Positions 16,115 to 24,852 of a stretch of 62,114 nt of DNA are shown here, piece by piece. The number at the start of each line of letters is the position of its first letter. Within the stretch, counting starts at the first letter, position 1. Source of the stretch: Bacteroidota bacterium. Its GTDB lineage: Bacteria > Bacteroidota > Bacteroidia > Bacteroidales > GCA-2748055. The position numbers and the translations under genes are program-made. A model generated the notes under the pieces. The model was not told the origin of the DNA and ran no database searches. It saw nothing but the letters and a program-made list of their open reading frames with translations. Where the stretch lies: the NCBI GenBank assembly GCA_024640885.1, contig JAHEEC010000008.1, positions 1 through 62,114 on the forward strand, in the 5' to 3' direction.

Positions 16115-18145
16115 TTATTTTTTGAGTGAAAAAATATCCTGTGCTTTTTTAATGGCTGAAGTGGGCCCCACAAAAATTACCCGGTCCCCTGCTTCAATGG
16201 TGGTCTCTCCACGAGGAACCACAAAGGCGTTCTCCCTGATAATAGCTGCAACCACACATTCTTTTGGAATATCGATCTCACGGATTAATTTACCGACCAC
16301 TGCAAATTTTTCAGCGATGGTAACGCCTACAAGACTGGCCACTCCCCGTCCAATTTCAAATAGCTGTGCCACACCGGGCCTGTCCAGGTAATTTTCCACC
16401 ATTGTAGCCGTAGACCAGGGAGTACTGATGGTCACAATTCCCTTCTCTTCAAGCAGCGGAATATAATCCGGGTCCTGAACAATTGCGATAACCTGGGGGA
16501 TCCCGATCCGTTTTGCCTGCAGGGCCACGATCACATTTCGACCATCATCATTTGAGGCAGCGATAGCCACGTCAATGTTTTTAACACCAGCCTGCTCAAT
16601 AATTTCAGCTTTACTGCCATCCCCTTGTATAATTGGCATGTGATATCTTGCTTCAATTTCTTTGCATAGCTTTTCATCCTCTTCAATGAAAATTACTTGA
16701 TGTTCAACCGATCTGAACATGAGCCTCAGTTCGTCTTTTGCTAAGAGGCGATCGGCGATGTTCCTGCCTATTCTGCCTCCATCGATAATCAATACTTTCA
16801 TACGTTTTTTCTTTAGAAGTTGAATCCAGGTATTCAGCTTTGAATAGGTACTGTTGATATTGAATAGCTGTGCACGGTTTGCAGGTTTTAACAAATATAT
16901 TGCACCTCCGATGATGGTTAGCAATCCACCTAATAGAAAACTTCTGGCCTCCAGTGCAGGAACAAACAACCAGCATGAAAGAAGACCCAGAATGGGAATA
17001 TAGGGGTAAAGGATCACTTTAAACGGACGTCTCAGGTTGGGCATTTTTTTGTGGAGTGCAATGACCGCATAATTAACGATTCCCAATCCCATTAAATAGC
17101 CAAAATCACTCAATGAAGCGGCAAACTTCACGACTCCCGTTGAACCAAAAATAATTACCATAGCCGCACATACAAAAAGGGCAATATAGGGAGTGCGGAA
17201 CCTGGGATGCAGTTTGGCAAAGGCCCTTGGAAAATGCTCATCTCTGCCCAGCGCAAATAAAACCCGTGCGCTTGCACCCAGGGTTACGCTGAAGGCTGAA
17301 AGGCTTGCCATAATAGTGGCCAGCACAGCAACCCAGCGTCCCCAGGGACCCAGGATCCTCTCCGCTGTGAAGATAAATGGCACATCATTTTCAGCCAGAT
17401 CTTTGTAATTGACGGCTCCCATCATCACGAAAACCACAAACACATATAAGATGATCCCGGCTCCCAGGGTGATTAATATCGCCCTTGGTATTGTCTTCCC
17501 CGGATTCTTAATCTCTTCCGAAGCAACTGTGATCAGTTCGAAACCCACATAGGATATATAGATAAGAGCCATTGATGGAATGAATGGCGCCAGCCCCATT
17601 GGTGCCAGAGGTTTAAGATTAGGGGCCTTTACAGAAGAAAGGCCAAGAATGGCTACACCGATTAATATTGCGAGTTCGATGAGATTCATGACAGTAATTA
17701 ATTTTAGAGCTTCTGACATGCCTCTAAAATTTATCAATGTGAACACAACGGTTGTAACCGCAATAATTACAGGGATACTGACATCCGGCAAAAAATAGCC
17801 CCGGATGGTTAACGCAAATATGATGGCATACAACGCACAACCGATGGTATTGCCAATCCAAAAAAACCACCCGGTGAAAAATGAAACAGGCCTGCTTAAA
17901 GTAAGGCTTGTGAATGAATAGCCTCCACCGGCAATAGGCAGGGCTGCTCCTAATTCACTGTAATTCAAAGCTGTAAATACGGTAACCAATCCCATCACCA
18001 GGTACACAACAATTCCCATTGGACCAATCATCTTTGCCAGCTCACCGGGTAACGCAAAGATCCCGGGTCCCATCATGGCTCCAATCCCGATCATTGTGGC
18101 CATAAAAAGGCCTATGTTCCTTTTAAAGGTTAAGCGCTCCTCCAT
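16115..18145 (-). CDS. APC-family amino-acid permease fused to a C-terminal RCK (TrkA-N/TrkA-C) module
   Basis: The 676-residue inner-membrane protein has 12 membrane helices in residues 1-430 with the APC signature MIGIGAMMGPGIFALPGEL in helix 1. From residue 449 a Rossmann nucleotide-binding domain begins: MKVLIIDGGRIGRNIADRL, acidic strand end VIFIEEDE, and IIQGDGSKAEII. An RCK_C-like domain follows at about 590-676 (VGKLIREIDIP; VVPRGETTIEAGDRVIFVG). RCK modules bind NAD(H), ATP or cyclic di-AMP and gate K+ transporters; fusions to APC transporters are known but uncommon. The function is probably amino-acid uptake or antiport gated by a nucleotide. It shares direction with the downstream decarboxylase. 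Confidence 0.88.
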   Translation of the reverse strand: MEERLTFKRNIGLFMATMIGIGAMMGPGIFALPGELAKMIGPMGIVVYLVMGLVTVFTALNYSELGAALPIAGGGYSFTSLTLSRPVSFFTGWFFWIGNTIGCALYAIIFALTIRGYFLPDVSIPVIIAVTTVVFTLINFRGMSEALKLITVMNLIELAILIGVAILGLSSVKAPNLKPLAPMGLAPFIPSMALIYISYVGFELITVASEEIKNPGKTIPRAILITLGAGIILYVFVVFVMMGAVNYKDLAENDVPFIFTAERILGPWGRWVAVLATIMASLSAFSVTLGASARVLFALGRDEHFPRAFAKLHPRFRTPYIALFVCAAMVIIFGSTGVVKFAASLSDFGYLMGLGIVNYAVIALHKKMPNLRRPFKVILYPYIPILGLLSCWLFVPALEARSFLLGGLLTIIGGAIYLLKPANRAQLFNINSTYSKLNTWIQLLKKKRMKVLIIDGGRIGRNIADRLLAKDELRLMFRSVEHQVIFIEEDEKLCKEIEARYHMPIIQGDGSKAEIIEQAGVKNIDVAIAASNDDGRNVIVALQAKRIGIPQVIAIVQDPDYIPLLEEKGIVTISTPWSTATMVENYLDRPGVAQLFEIGRGVASLVGVTIAEKFAVVGKLIREIDIPKECVVAAIIRENAFVVPRGETTIEAGDRVIFVGPTSAIKKAQDIFSLKK

Positions 18146-18195
18146 CGACTACAGTGAGGTACAAATCTTTTATAAAAGGTATGAAAATATAGTCA

Positions 18196-18210
18196 ATTTC
18201 CATTGGAAAT
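18196..18210. promoter_or_regulatory. Perfect palindrome upstream of the permease gene
   Basis: ATTTCCA-T-TGGAAAT is a perfect 15-base palindrome, 51 bases upstream of the permease ATG at 18145. A TATATTTTC stretch suitable as a -7 element lies between them on the minus strand. It could be an operator. The rest of the 18146-18498 gap shows no gene. Confidence 0.3.
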
Positions 18211-18498
18211 AGCGGGACCTCTTAAAACTCCGGAAGCCCCCCAAAAACCATCGCCTTTGGAGACCTTCATTATAGACTACATTGGGAAGACAAAACCATG
18301 ATCTGGTTCAATGAATCATTTATAGTTAGACCGAATTGAAACGTTTTATAGCCTTTATTGATATTTTGGATGTGGTGGGAAGGTTGGCCAGGTTCATTTG
18401 ATTAGTATCTCAAAGGGATTGACTAATTTTAGCCTCGAGCTGTGCTAATCAACGGAGTGTTCTCCCAGATTATCCTTATCATTTATATATCAAATAAA

Positions 18499-19191
18499 AT
18501 GATAGAAAAGAAAAGGTTAAATCTTTTGAGGGTTGCTTATGACGGGATACTGGATCAGATCCATAAAAATGGAAGGGTCCTATTGATATTTAACATTATA
18601 CCAATCCTGGTGTTTGTCGCAATATGGGTCGTTGGATCTCATCATAATACGGATTTTGGACTTCTAACCCGTGACCCGGCACAGCTATTTAACTTTAATC
18701 CGCTGATCGGGATAATTTCAGACTTTGGAATTTTGTTGTGGTGTTCAACGGCATCAATCTGTTTTTTTGTTTTCGTTCATTTAAGAAGTAAACAAGATAG
18801 AATCTTCGGCGGATTTTTCGTTGCATCTGCATTTTTAACATTTTATCTACTTTTGGATGATTTGTTCCTCATCCATGAGATTCTTGGCCCTCAATATCTT
18901 CATGTCAAGCAGAACTATTTTTATGGGATATACTTTTTTATCTTCCTTGGCTATCTTGTTATTTTTTCCCGGTTGATTCTAAAGACTGAATTTATAATTA
19001 TGGCAATGGCATTTCTCTATTTTGGAATATCAATAGTCCTCGATTATATATCCAGTAAATTTGGATATGAGATAAACACACTTATAGAAGATGCCTTTAA
19101 GTTCTTTGGGATCTTGTTATGGTTTCTGTACTTCTTAAGAATGGGGCTAAAAGTGTTGCGGGATTTTTCCCCGATTCGCGAATCTGAATAA
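18499..19191 (+). CDS. Multi-pass membrane protein of unknown function
   Basis: Starting at the ATG at 18499 the product is 230 residues with about six membrane helices: LLIFNIIPILVFVAIWVV, then DFGILLWCSTASICFFVFVHL, FFVASAFLTFYLLLDDLFL, IYFFIFLGYLVIFSRLIL, FIIMAMAFLYFGISIVLDY and the C-terminal FFGILLWFLYFLRMGL. A longer frame from 18442 exists, but MIEKKRLNLLRVAYDGIL is a better cytoplasmic start. Conserved-looking acidic residues in membrane helices (LLLDDLFLIHE) suggest a metal or proton site. I do not recognise the family. It ends 23 bases before the CotH gene, so they may be co-transcribed. Confidence 0.75.
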   Translation: MIEKKRLNLLRVAYDGILDQIHKNGRVLLIFNIIPILVFVAIWVVGSHHNTDFGLLTRDPAQLFNFNPLIGIISDFGILLWCSTASICFFVFVHLRSKQDRIFGGFFVASAFLTFYLLLDDLFLIHEILGPQYLHVKQNYFYGIYFFIFLGYLVIFSRLILKTEFIIMAMAFLYFGISIVLDYISSKFGYEINTLIEDAFKFFGILLWFLYFLRMGLKVLRDFSPIRESE

Positions 19192-19214
19192 CAACGGCTC
19201 AACATATTTTTTAC

Positions 19215-21242
19215 ATGAGACAACTTGTAATTGCCGGTCTTCTTGTTATTTTTCTGAGCAATCCTGTGGGCGCCCAGGGTTTTACGGAAAGCAACCTGCC
19301 CATTGTCATCATCAATACGGATGGGCGTGTGAATATTCCTGATAATCCCCGCGTTCTGGCCTCCATGAAGATTATTTACAGGGGTCCCGGGGAGAGAAAT
19401 TATGTATCGGATCAGGGTACCGCGGCTTATCTGGATTATGACGGCAGGATCGACATTGAGATCAGGGGATCTTCCTCGCAGGCATCACCCAAAAAACAAT
19501 ATGGCTTCAGCACCCGTCTGGCGGATAATGTCTCCAATAACAATGTCAGTTTGCTGGGAATGCCCAAAGAGAACGACTGGACATTAAATGGGATGGTGTT
19601 TGATACCGCCATGATCCGCGATTTTCTCTGCTATAACCTTTTCAGGCAAATTGGTAATTATGCTTCAAGAACTGCTTACTGTGAGGTAGTCATCAATGGT
19701 TATTACCAGGGCCTTTATCTCCTTCAGGAAACGATCAAGGCTGACAAGGAAAGGGTGGATGTGATGAAGATAAATACCAGCGACAACTCATTACCCGGTG
19801 TTTCAGGAGGATATATTACAAAGGCGGATAAAGTATCCGCAGGGGAGCCTGTGGCCTGGACCCTGTACACATGGTACGGGGCATCTGTGGACTATATTCA
19901 TGAGCTCCCCAAACCGGAAAATGCAACAGAGGCGCAGACAGCCTATATCAGGAGCCAGTTTGAAGGCCTTGAAATTGCAGCCAGGAATAGGGATGTTTCA
20001 CTTGACAACGGGTTCCCTTCCATCATTGACGTCCCCTCTTTCACTGATTTTATGCTCATCAATGAGCTTGCATCCAATCCGGATGCGTATATGTACAGTA
20101 CTTATTTTCATAAGGACAGGAACGGGAAGTTAAGGGCTGGTCCAATCTGGGATTCCGACCTCACTTTCGGGAATGATCTGTTATTGTGGGGATTGGACAG
20201 AAGCAAGACCACGGGGTGGCATTTTGAGGAACATCAGAATGACGGATCCACTTTCTGGAGGGATCTCTATTACACCCCCGAATTCAAATGTTACCTTGCT
20301 AAGAGGTGGAACGAACTCACCCAACCCGGTCAACCGTTGAATATTTCCCGCCTGGAGCTTTTCATCGACCAGACTGCTGCGATGATCAGCGAGGCAGTGG
20401 CCAGGGAGTATGCAACCTGGTATAAATTTGAAGACCATCAGGTGCTAGTCAACAGAATAAAATTTTTTATTAAGGCACGCATGAGCTGGATGACCGCAAA
20501 CCTCGGTTCGTTTTCAGGCTGCAGCGATGTAGTTATTCCTCCGCTGGTCATGTCCAGGATCATGTATAATCCCGAGTCCTCGGCCGAGTTCCCGGTTGGT
20601 GGTGACATGGAGTTCATTGAAATCTTGAACAACGGCGACCAGCCTGTTGACCTGACCGGGATTTACTTCAGGGGGACCGGGCTGGTTTACCAGTTCCCGG
20701 TCAATTCAACCCTGGGACCACATTCCACCTATCACCTTGCCAGCAACTGGACCACATTCCTGGACAGGTACGGGTTTGCACCCTTTGGTGTGTTTACAAG
20801 GCAACTATCCAATCAGGATGAACGTCTTGTGCTGGCAGACGGTTTCGGGAACGTCATTGACAGTGTGCATTATTACAGTACCCCGCCATGGCCCAACGCT
20901 GACGGCAATGGCTCTTACCTTAAACTGACCGATCCGTACCTGGACAACAGCCTTCCGGATAGCTGGATAGCCTCCAATGAAATGGTTGTTTCGCAGGGCG
21001 AGGACTATTGGGAAACGGGACTGATGTTATACCCCAATCCGTTGCAAGATATCATGGTAACCGAGGCGGGAACTGAAATAAGTTCACTCCGCATTTATGA
21101 CTCCCAGGGGCGGCTGTTAAAGGCTATTGCCGTCCATAGCAGGAGATGCGAAGTTGATGTCAGCCAATTTGAGAATGGCACTTACATCATAAAAGTGATC
21201 ACCGCTTCGAAAATTTATTCCAGGTTAGTGGTGAAAATATAA
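19215..21242 (+). CDS. Secreted CotH-kinase family protein with lamin-tail and T9SS sorting domains
   Basis: The 675-residue protein has a Sec signal (MRQLVIAGLLVIFLSNPVGAQ). A CotH domain at about 60-420 contains DIEIRGSSSQASPKKQYGF, the ligand motif LNGMVFDTAMIRDFL and the catalytic-type GPIWDSDLTFGND. A lamin-tail domain follows at about 455-565 (EFIEILNNGDQPVDLTGIYF). A type IX secretion C-terminal domain spans about 605-675 (LYPNPLQD; FENGTYIIKVITASKIYSRL). CotH kinases phosphorylate spore-coat proteins in Bacillus; secreted Bacteroidota homologues are of unknown target. Export through T9SS and attachment to the surface or release are inferred. The carbohydrate context (GH43 downstream, convergent) is suggestive only. 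Confidence 0.9.
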   Translation: MRQLVIAGLLVIFLSNPVGAQGFTESNLPIVIINTDGRVNIPDNPRVLASMKIIYRGPGERNYVSDQGTAAYLDYDGRIDIEIRGSSSQASPKKQYGFSTRLADNVSNNNVSLLGMPKENDWTLNGMVFDTAMIRDFLCYNLFRQIGNYASRTAYCEVVINGYYQGLYLLQETIKADKERVDVMKINTSDNSLPGVSGGYITKADKVSAGEPVAWTLYTWYGASVDYIHELPKPENATEAQTAYIRSQFEGLEIAARNRDVSLDNGFPSIIDVPSFTDFMLINELASNPDAYMYSTYFHKDRNGKLRAGPIWDSDLTFGNDLLLWGLDRSKTTGWHFEEHQNDGSTFWRDLYYTPEFKCYLAKRWNELTQPGQPLNISRLELFIDQTAAMISEAVAREYATWYKFEDHQVLVNRIKFFIKARMSWMTANLGSFSGCSDVVIPPLVMSRIMYNPESSAEFPVGGDMEFIEILNNGDQPVDLTGIYFRGTGLVYQFPVNSTLGPHSTYHLASNWTTFLDRYGFAPFGVFTRQLSNQDERLVLADGFGNVIDSVHYYSTPPWPNADGNGSYLKLTDPYLDNSLPDSWIASNEMVVSQGEDYWETGLMLYPNPLQDIMVTEAGTEISSLRIYDSQGRLLKAIAVHSRRCEVDVSQFENGTYIIKVITASKIYSRLVVKI

Positions 21243-21253
21243 TTGTCTCGCCA

Positions 21254-22807
21254 TTAATGCATAAGGGTGCCGTCAATCCCGGTTCTGAACCAGTCAAAAT
21301 CCACAAAACCGCCCGTTTCTTTTGTGGCATAGTTAAAGAGGCAAAATTTGTTTCCGGTAAATACCGAAAGGTTGAACCGCATGTTGAGCTCGTTTCCAAT
21401 GGGCAGAAAGGTTTCATTATCAAGGCTGAAGGAAAAAGTTGTTTTGCTTGTCCCGTATGCAGCTTCTGCGCGGAGGTAGAGAATTGAAGCATCTGTGGCA
21501 ACTGAATCGATGGTGTGCCCGTCATTGACCATGAGCACATGGTTCTGACCATAGATTTTTTTGATCCCGATGTATGCATAGGGATCCTGGAAAACCGCCA
21601 ACCCGGCCACATCCCCATCCTTCATGTGATCCACACTCATTTTAACGGTGCCAACTGAGGCCGCATCAGTCGAATAATATGCAAATATCCTTTGTGTAAG
21701 CGTATTGCGCGCCTCTCTCAAACCGGGGACCACACCTGCCGTTGAAAGCCTGAGATTCCCGGGGCGCTCTGAAAGGGACCACCTGGTGGGTTCGGGATTG
21801 TGATTCCAGCCCCACTGCATGCCAAGCCGGGAAGACTCAAATTCATCGGAAGCTGGCAATGATCTGACGGGGCAGGATCTCCCCACATCAGGTTTCTCAT
21901 AGGTGATGACACCTTTGCCCTCCACACCCACCATGGGCCAGTCCTCCTGCCAGGAAACAGGCTGCAGGGTGGGAAAACGTCCGAAGGCACCCCCGTCCTG
22001 GAAAATCACCGACCACCACTCGCCATTCCGGGTTTCAACAAGGGCCCCCTGGTGTATCCCTGTACCCAACCCTCCGTTATCACGGATCACAATCTTTTGT
22101 TCATAGGGGCCGTAGACATTTTCAGAACGCAGGGCTACCTGAAATCCGTCCCTGCCCCCATACGTACAATACAGATAATAGTAGCCATGGATCTTGTACA
22201 TATGGGCACCCTCCAATCCCCTGCGGATATCGCCGGTAAAGACCAGGACATCTTTGCCTTTGGCTGTAAAATCCGAATCCAGCTCGGTCATATAGATCTC
22301 ATTGTACCCGTGAGCCACGTATATTTTACCGTCATCGTCAAAAAACAGGCCCGGATCGTAAAATCCGCGCGGCAGATGAGTTATTTCCCAGGGTCCCCCG
22401 GGATCATTGGCCGTACATACAAATCCGCCTTCATCAAGGGTAATGAATAACAGGTAATACTTTCCCCTGTGGTATTTCAGGCTGGTGGCCCATTGTCCGT
22501 GTCCATACCGGTTGCATCCATCCAGGTCGTAGCATTTGCTGAAATCCATTCGCTCCACCGCATTGCTGCAGTATTCCCAGTTTACCAGGTCGTGGGATTT
22601 AAGGAGGGTCACTCCCGGAAATACGAACATGGTGGTCGAGACCATGTAATAGGTCGAATCCACCCTGATCACATCAGGATCAGGAAAATCGGCATAGATT
22701 ACCGGATTGGTATAGGTGCCGTCGCCGTTATCGCTTTGCAATTGCTGAGCGACCAGGTTGCTTCCGCAAAGGAGCAGGGGTAAGATCAGCCAGATCGGTT
22801 TTCCCAC
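21254..22807 (-). CDS. Glycoside hydrolase family 43 (beta-xylosidase / arabinofuranosidase-like)
   Basis: The 517-residue exported enzyme has a signal peptide (LPLLLCGSNLVAQ) and a five-bladed GH43 propeller at about 30-325. The three catalytic acids are visible: base D43 in DFPDPDVIR, pKa modulator D151 in FYDPGLFFDDDG and acid E199 in GLEGAHMYK. A C-terminal beta-sandwich at about 330-517 (SSRLGMQWGWNHNPEP; FSFSLDNETFLPIG) is the XynD/DUF1349-like domain found in many GH43 subfamilies. Expected substrates are xylo-oligosaccharides or arabinose side chains. It is monocistronic and divergent from the membrane TPR gene at 22898; the arabinoxylan operon lies 7 kb away on the same strand. Confidence 0.9.
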   Translation of the reverse strand: MGKPIWLILPLLLCGSNLVAQQLQSDNGDGTYTNPVIYADFPDPDVIRVDSTYYMVSTTMFVFPGVTLLKSHDLVNWEYCSNAVERMDFSKCYDLDGCNRYGHGQWATSLKYHRGKYYLLFITLDEGGFVCTANDPGGPWEITHLPRGFYDPGLFFDDDGKIYVAHGYNEIYMTELDSDFTAKGKDVLVFTGDIRRGLEGAHMYKIHGYYYLYCTYGGRDGFQVALRSENVYGPYEQKIVIRDNGGLGTGIHQGALVETRNGEWWSVIFQDGGAFGRFPTLQPVSWQEDWPMVGVEGKGVITYEKPDVGRSCPVRSLPASDEFESSRLGMQWGWNHNPEPTRWSLSERPGNLRLSTAGVVPGLREARNTLTQRIFAYYSTDAASVGTVKMSVDHMKDGDVAGLAVFQDPYAYIGIKKIYGQNHVLMVNDGHTIDSVATDASILYLRAEAAYGTSKTTFSFSLDNETFLPIGNELNMRFNLSVFTGNKFCLFNYATKETGGFVDFDWFRTGIDGTLMH

Positions 22808-22897
22808 TTTTTTTTCATGAATATACTATTTAACGGGGACTATTATTGTGCAAAAGCAAGAAGATCATATCTTGCATTAATCAAATATCAACCCTCT

Positions 22898-24802
22898 ATG
22901 CCAGGCCATCCAAACAAACGTTTCCTCTTCTTGCAGGAGCTAAAGAGGCGCAAGGTTTTCAGGGTAATTGCCATGTATGCTGGCACTGCTTTTGTGATCA
23001 TGGAAGCAGCGGATATCATTTTACCAAGATTGGGTTTGCCCGATTGGACCGTTACTTTTCTCATTATTTTGCTAATTGCCGGGTTCCCCATAGCCATCGT
23101 CCTATCCTGGATTTTTGAAATTACTCCGGGAGGAGTAAAAAAGACGGAATCTATTGAAGCGGATTCTGAACCGGATCCTTCGGTTTCAACACTCAGGTCA
23201 AATCCGAGGGTTGGTAATGTAATTATTATCGTTCTGATTCTGGCTGTTTGTGTACTCCTTTATCCCAGGGTCTTCAAAAGGGATAGCTTAAAAAACGTCC
23301 GTGATGAAGATGGGAGAATCTCGGTAGCGGTTATGCCTTTTCAAAACATGACCAATGATTCCACCTGGAATATTTGGGAGAATGGAATTCAGAACGAGCT
23401 AATTACTTCGCTTACTAACGCCGCTGAACTAAAGGTTCGCCAGCCAGAATCCATACGCATCGTGCTTCAGAGCAAAGACCAAACCGGCCATGCATCGTTG
23501 GTGCCGTCAATGGCCAGTTCAATTTCAAGGCAGCTCGATGCAAGCGTTTATATTTTTGGGACCATCAAAGAGGCAGGGGATATGGTCCGGTTGAATGCAC
23601 AGATCATCGACTCGAAAACCGAGGAAACCTTTAAATCATTCCAGGTGGAGGGGGCCGTCCATAGATTAATGTTTCTTATCGATTCACTATCAATGATGGT
23701 GAAGAATTACCTTATTATTTCTGAATTACAGAAAAAGGTTAAACCTGATATGCGACCTTATTTAAGCACCTTATCTCCGGAAGCATACCGGTATTACATG
23801 ATGGGCGAGGAAGCATTTAAAAAATATGATTTTCCATCAGCTATGGATATGTTGTCAATGGCAATAGCACAGGATTCAAACTTCGCTATGGCATATCAGC
23901 TGATGGCATCCTCTTACGCAAATCAGGGAAATGTGTTAATGGCAAAAGAATGGTTTGGAAAGGCTGATAATAAAAAGGAATATATGTCTTCCCAGCAACA
24001 GATCTTCGCAAAATTTGTCCGTGCATTATTCCTGGAAAATCCAAATTTTGCCATAAAATACGGGAGACAACTTCAGGAAATTGATGATCAATCACCATTG
24101 CTTTATTATAACATCGGGGAGATGTTTAATAGCCTGGAGCTGTATGACCATGCAATCACAGAATTTGAAAAATGTTTAGATATCTATGCTGGTTGGGGTT
24201 CGAAACCCGGATGGGGAGCGCACTATACAGGGCTTGGATATGCCTATCACAAAACAGGCCAGTTCAGCAAAGAAAAGAAGCTTTATGAGATAGCGGAAAA
24301 GGATTTTCCAGATGATCCTGGTATTTTATACAGGCAGGCCGTTCTTTCGCTGAGCGAAGGGGAAAATAGCGCGGCCTCAGAATTTCTTGAAAAATTCAGA
24401 ACTCTCCTTAAAAACAATTTTTCGGCTCCGGATGGAAATATAGCCACCATGACTGCATTCATATATGGTGAGGCAGATCTGCTTGATGAAGCTGAGAAAT
24501 ATCATCGCCAGGCTATTGCCCTGGACCCTGCCAATCCTGATAAAATGGAAGAACTTTCCTGGTTCCTGATTGATACGGGCAGGGGCGTTGATGAGGGGAT
24601 TCAACTTGCCGAAATGGCCCTTAAAAATGTTCCTGATTATTTTATTTATCTGGACACCAAAGGTTGGGGCCTTTATAAGAATGGGAATTATACCAAAGCC
24701 TATGACTGCATCGCAAAAGCGGATAGCATACAACCCGGCTATTTTCCCAGAATTGCTCAGCATCTCGAGGAAGTTAAAAAAGTTGCTGTTGTTGAAAATT
24801 AA
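22898..24802 (+). CDS. Membrane TPR protein of the LKRRKV family
   Basis: From the ATG at 22898 the product is 634 residues and begins MPGHPNKRFLFLQELKRRKV, matching the family start in this window; an ATG at 22817 adds 27 residues without family likeness. Membrane helices are at about 22-42, 51-73 and 106-124. The FlgO/TolB-like region (about 135-260) has VAVMPFQNMTNDSTWNIWE, then VRQPESIRIVL and IFGTIKEAGDMVRLNAQII. TPR helices cover about 300-620. A role in sensing or assembly at the envelope is inferred, not known. It ends 50 bases before the PAS/phosphatase gene, so it may be the first gene of that operon. Confidence 0.85.
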   Translation: MPGHPNKRFLFLQELKRRKVFRVIAMYAGTAFVIMEAADIILPRLGLPDWTVTFLIILLIAGFPIAIVLSWIFEITPGGVKKTESIEADSEPDPSVSTLRSNPRVGNVIIIVLILAVCVLLYPRVFKRDSLKNVRDEDGRISVAVMPFQNMTNDSTWNIWENGIQNELITSLTNAAELKVRQPESIRIVLQSKDQTGHASLVPSMASSISRQLDASVYIFGTIKEAGDMVRLNAQIIDSKTEETFKSFQVEGAVHRLMFLIDSLSMMVKNYLIISELQKKVKPDMRPYLSTLSPEAYRYYMMGEEAFKKYDFPSAMDMLSMAIAQDSNFAMAYQLMASSYANQGNVLMAKEWFGKADNKKEYMSSQQQIFAKFVRALFLENPNFAIKYGRQLQEIDDQSPLLYYNIGEMFNSLELYDHAITEFEKCLDIYAGWGSKPGWGAHYTGLGYAYHKTGQFSKEKKLYEIAEKDFPDDPGILYRQAVLSLSEGENSAASEFLEKFRTLLKNNFSAPDGNIATMTAFIYGEADLLDEAEKYHRQAIALDPANPDKMEELSWFLIDTGRGVDEGIQLAEMALKNVPDYFIYLDTKGWGLYKNGNYTKAYDCIAKADSIQPGYFPRIAQHLEEVKKVAVVEN

Positions 24803-24852
24803 GAAACAATTCTCCGTAAATATTGTTTTAAATGGACCTGAGGGTCAGTTGA

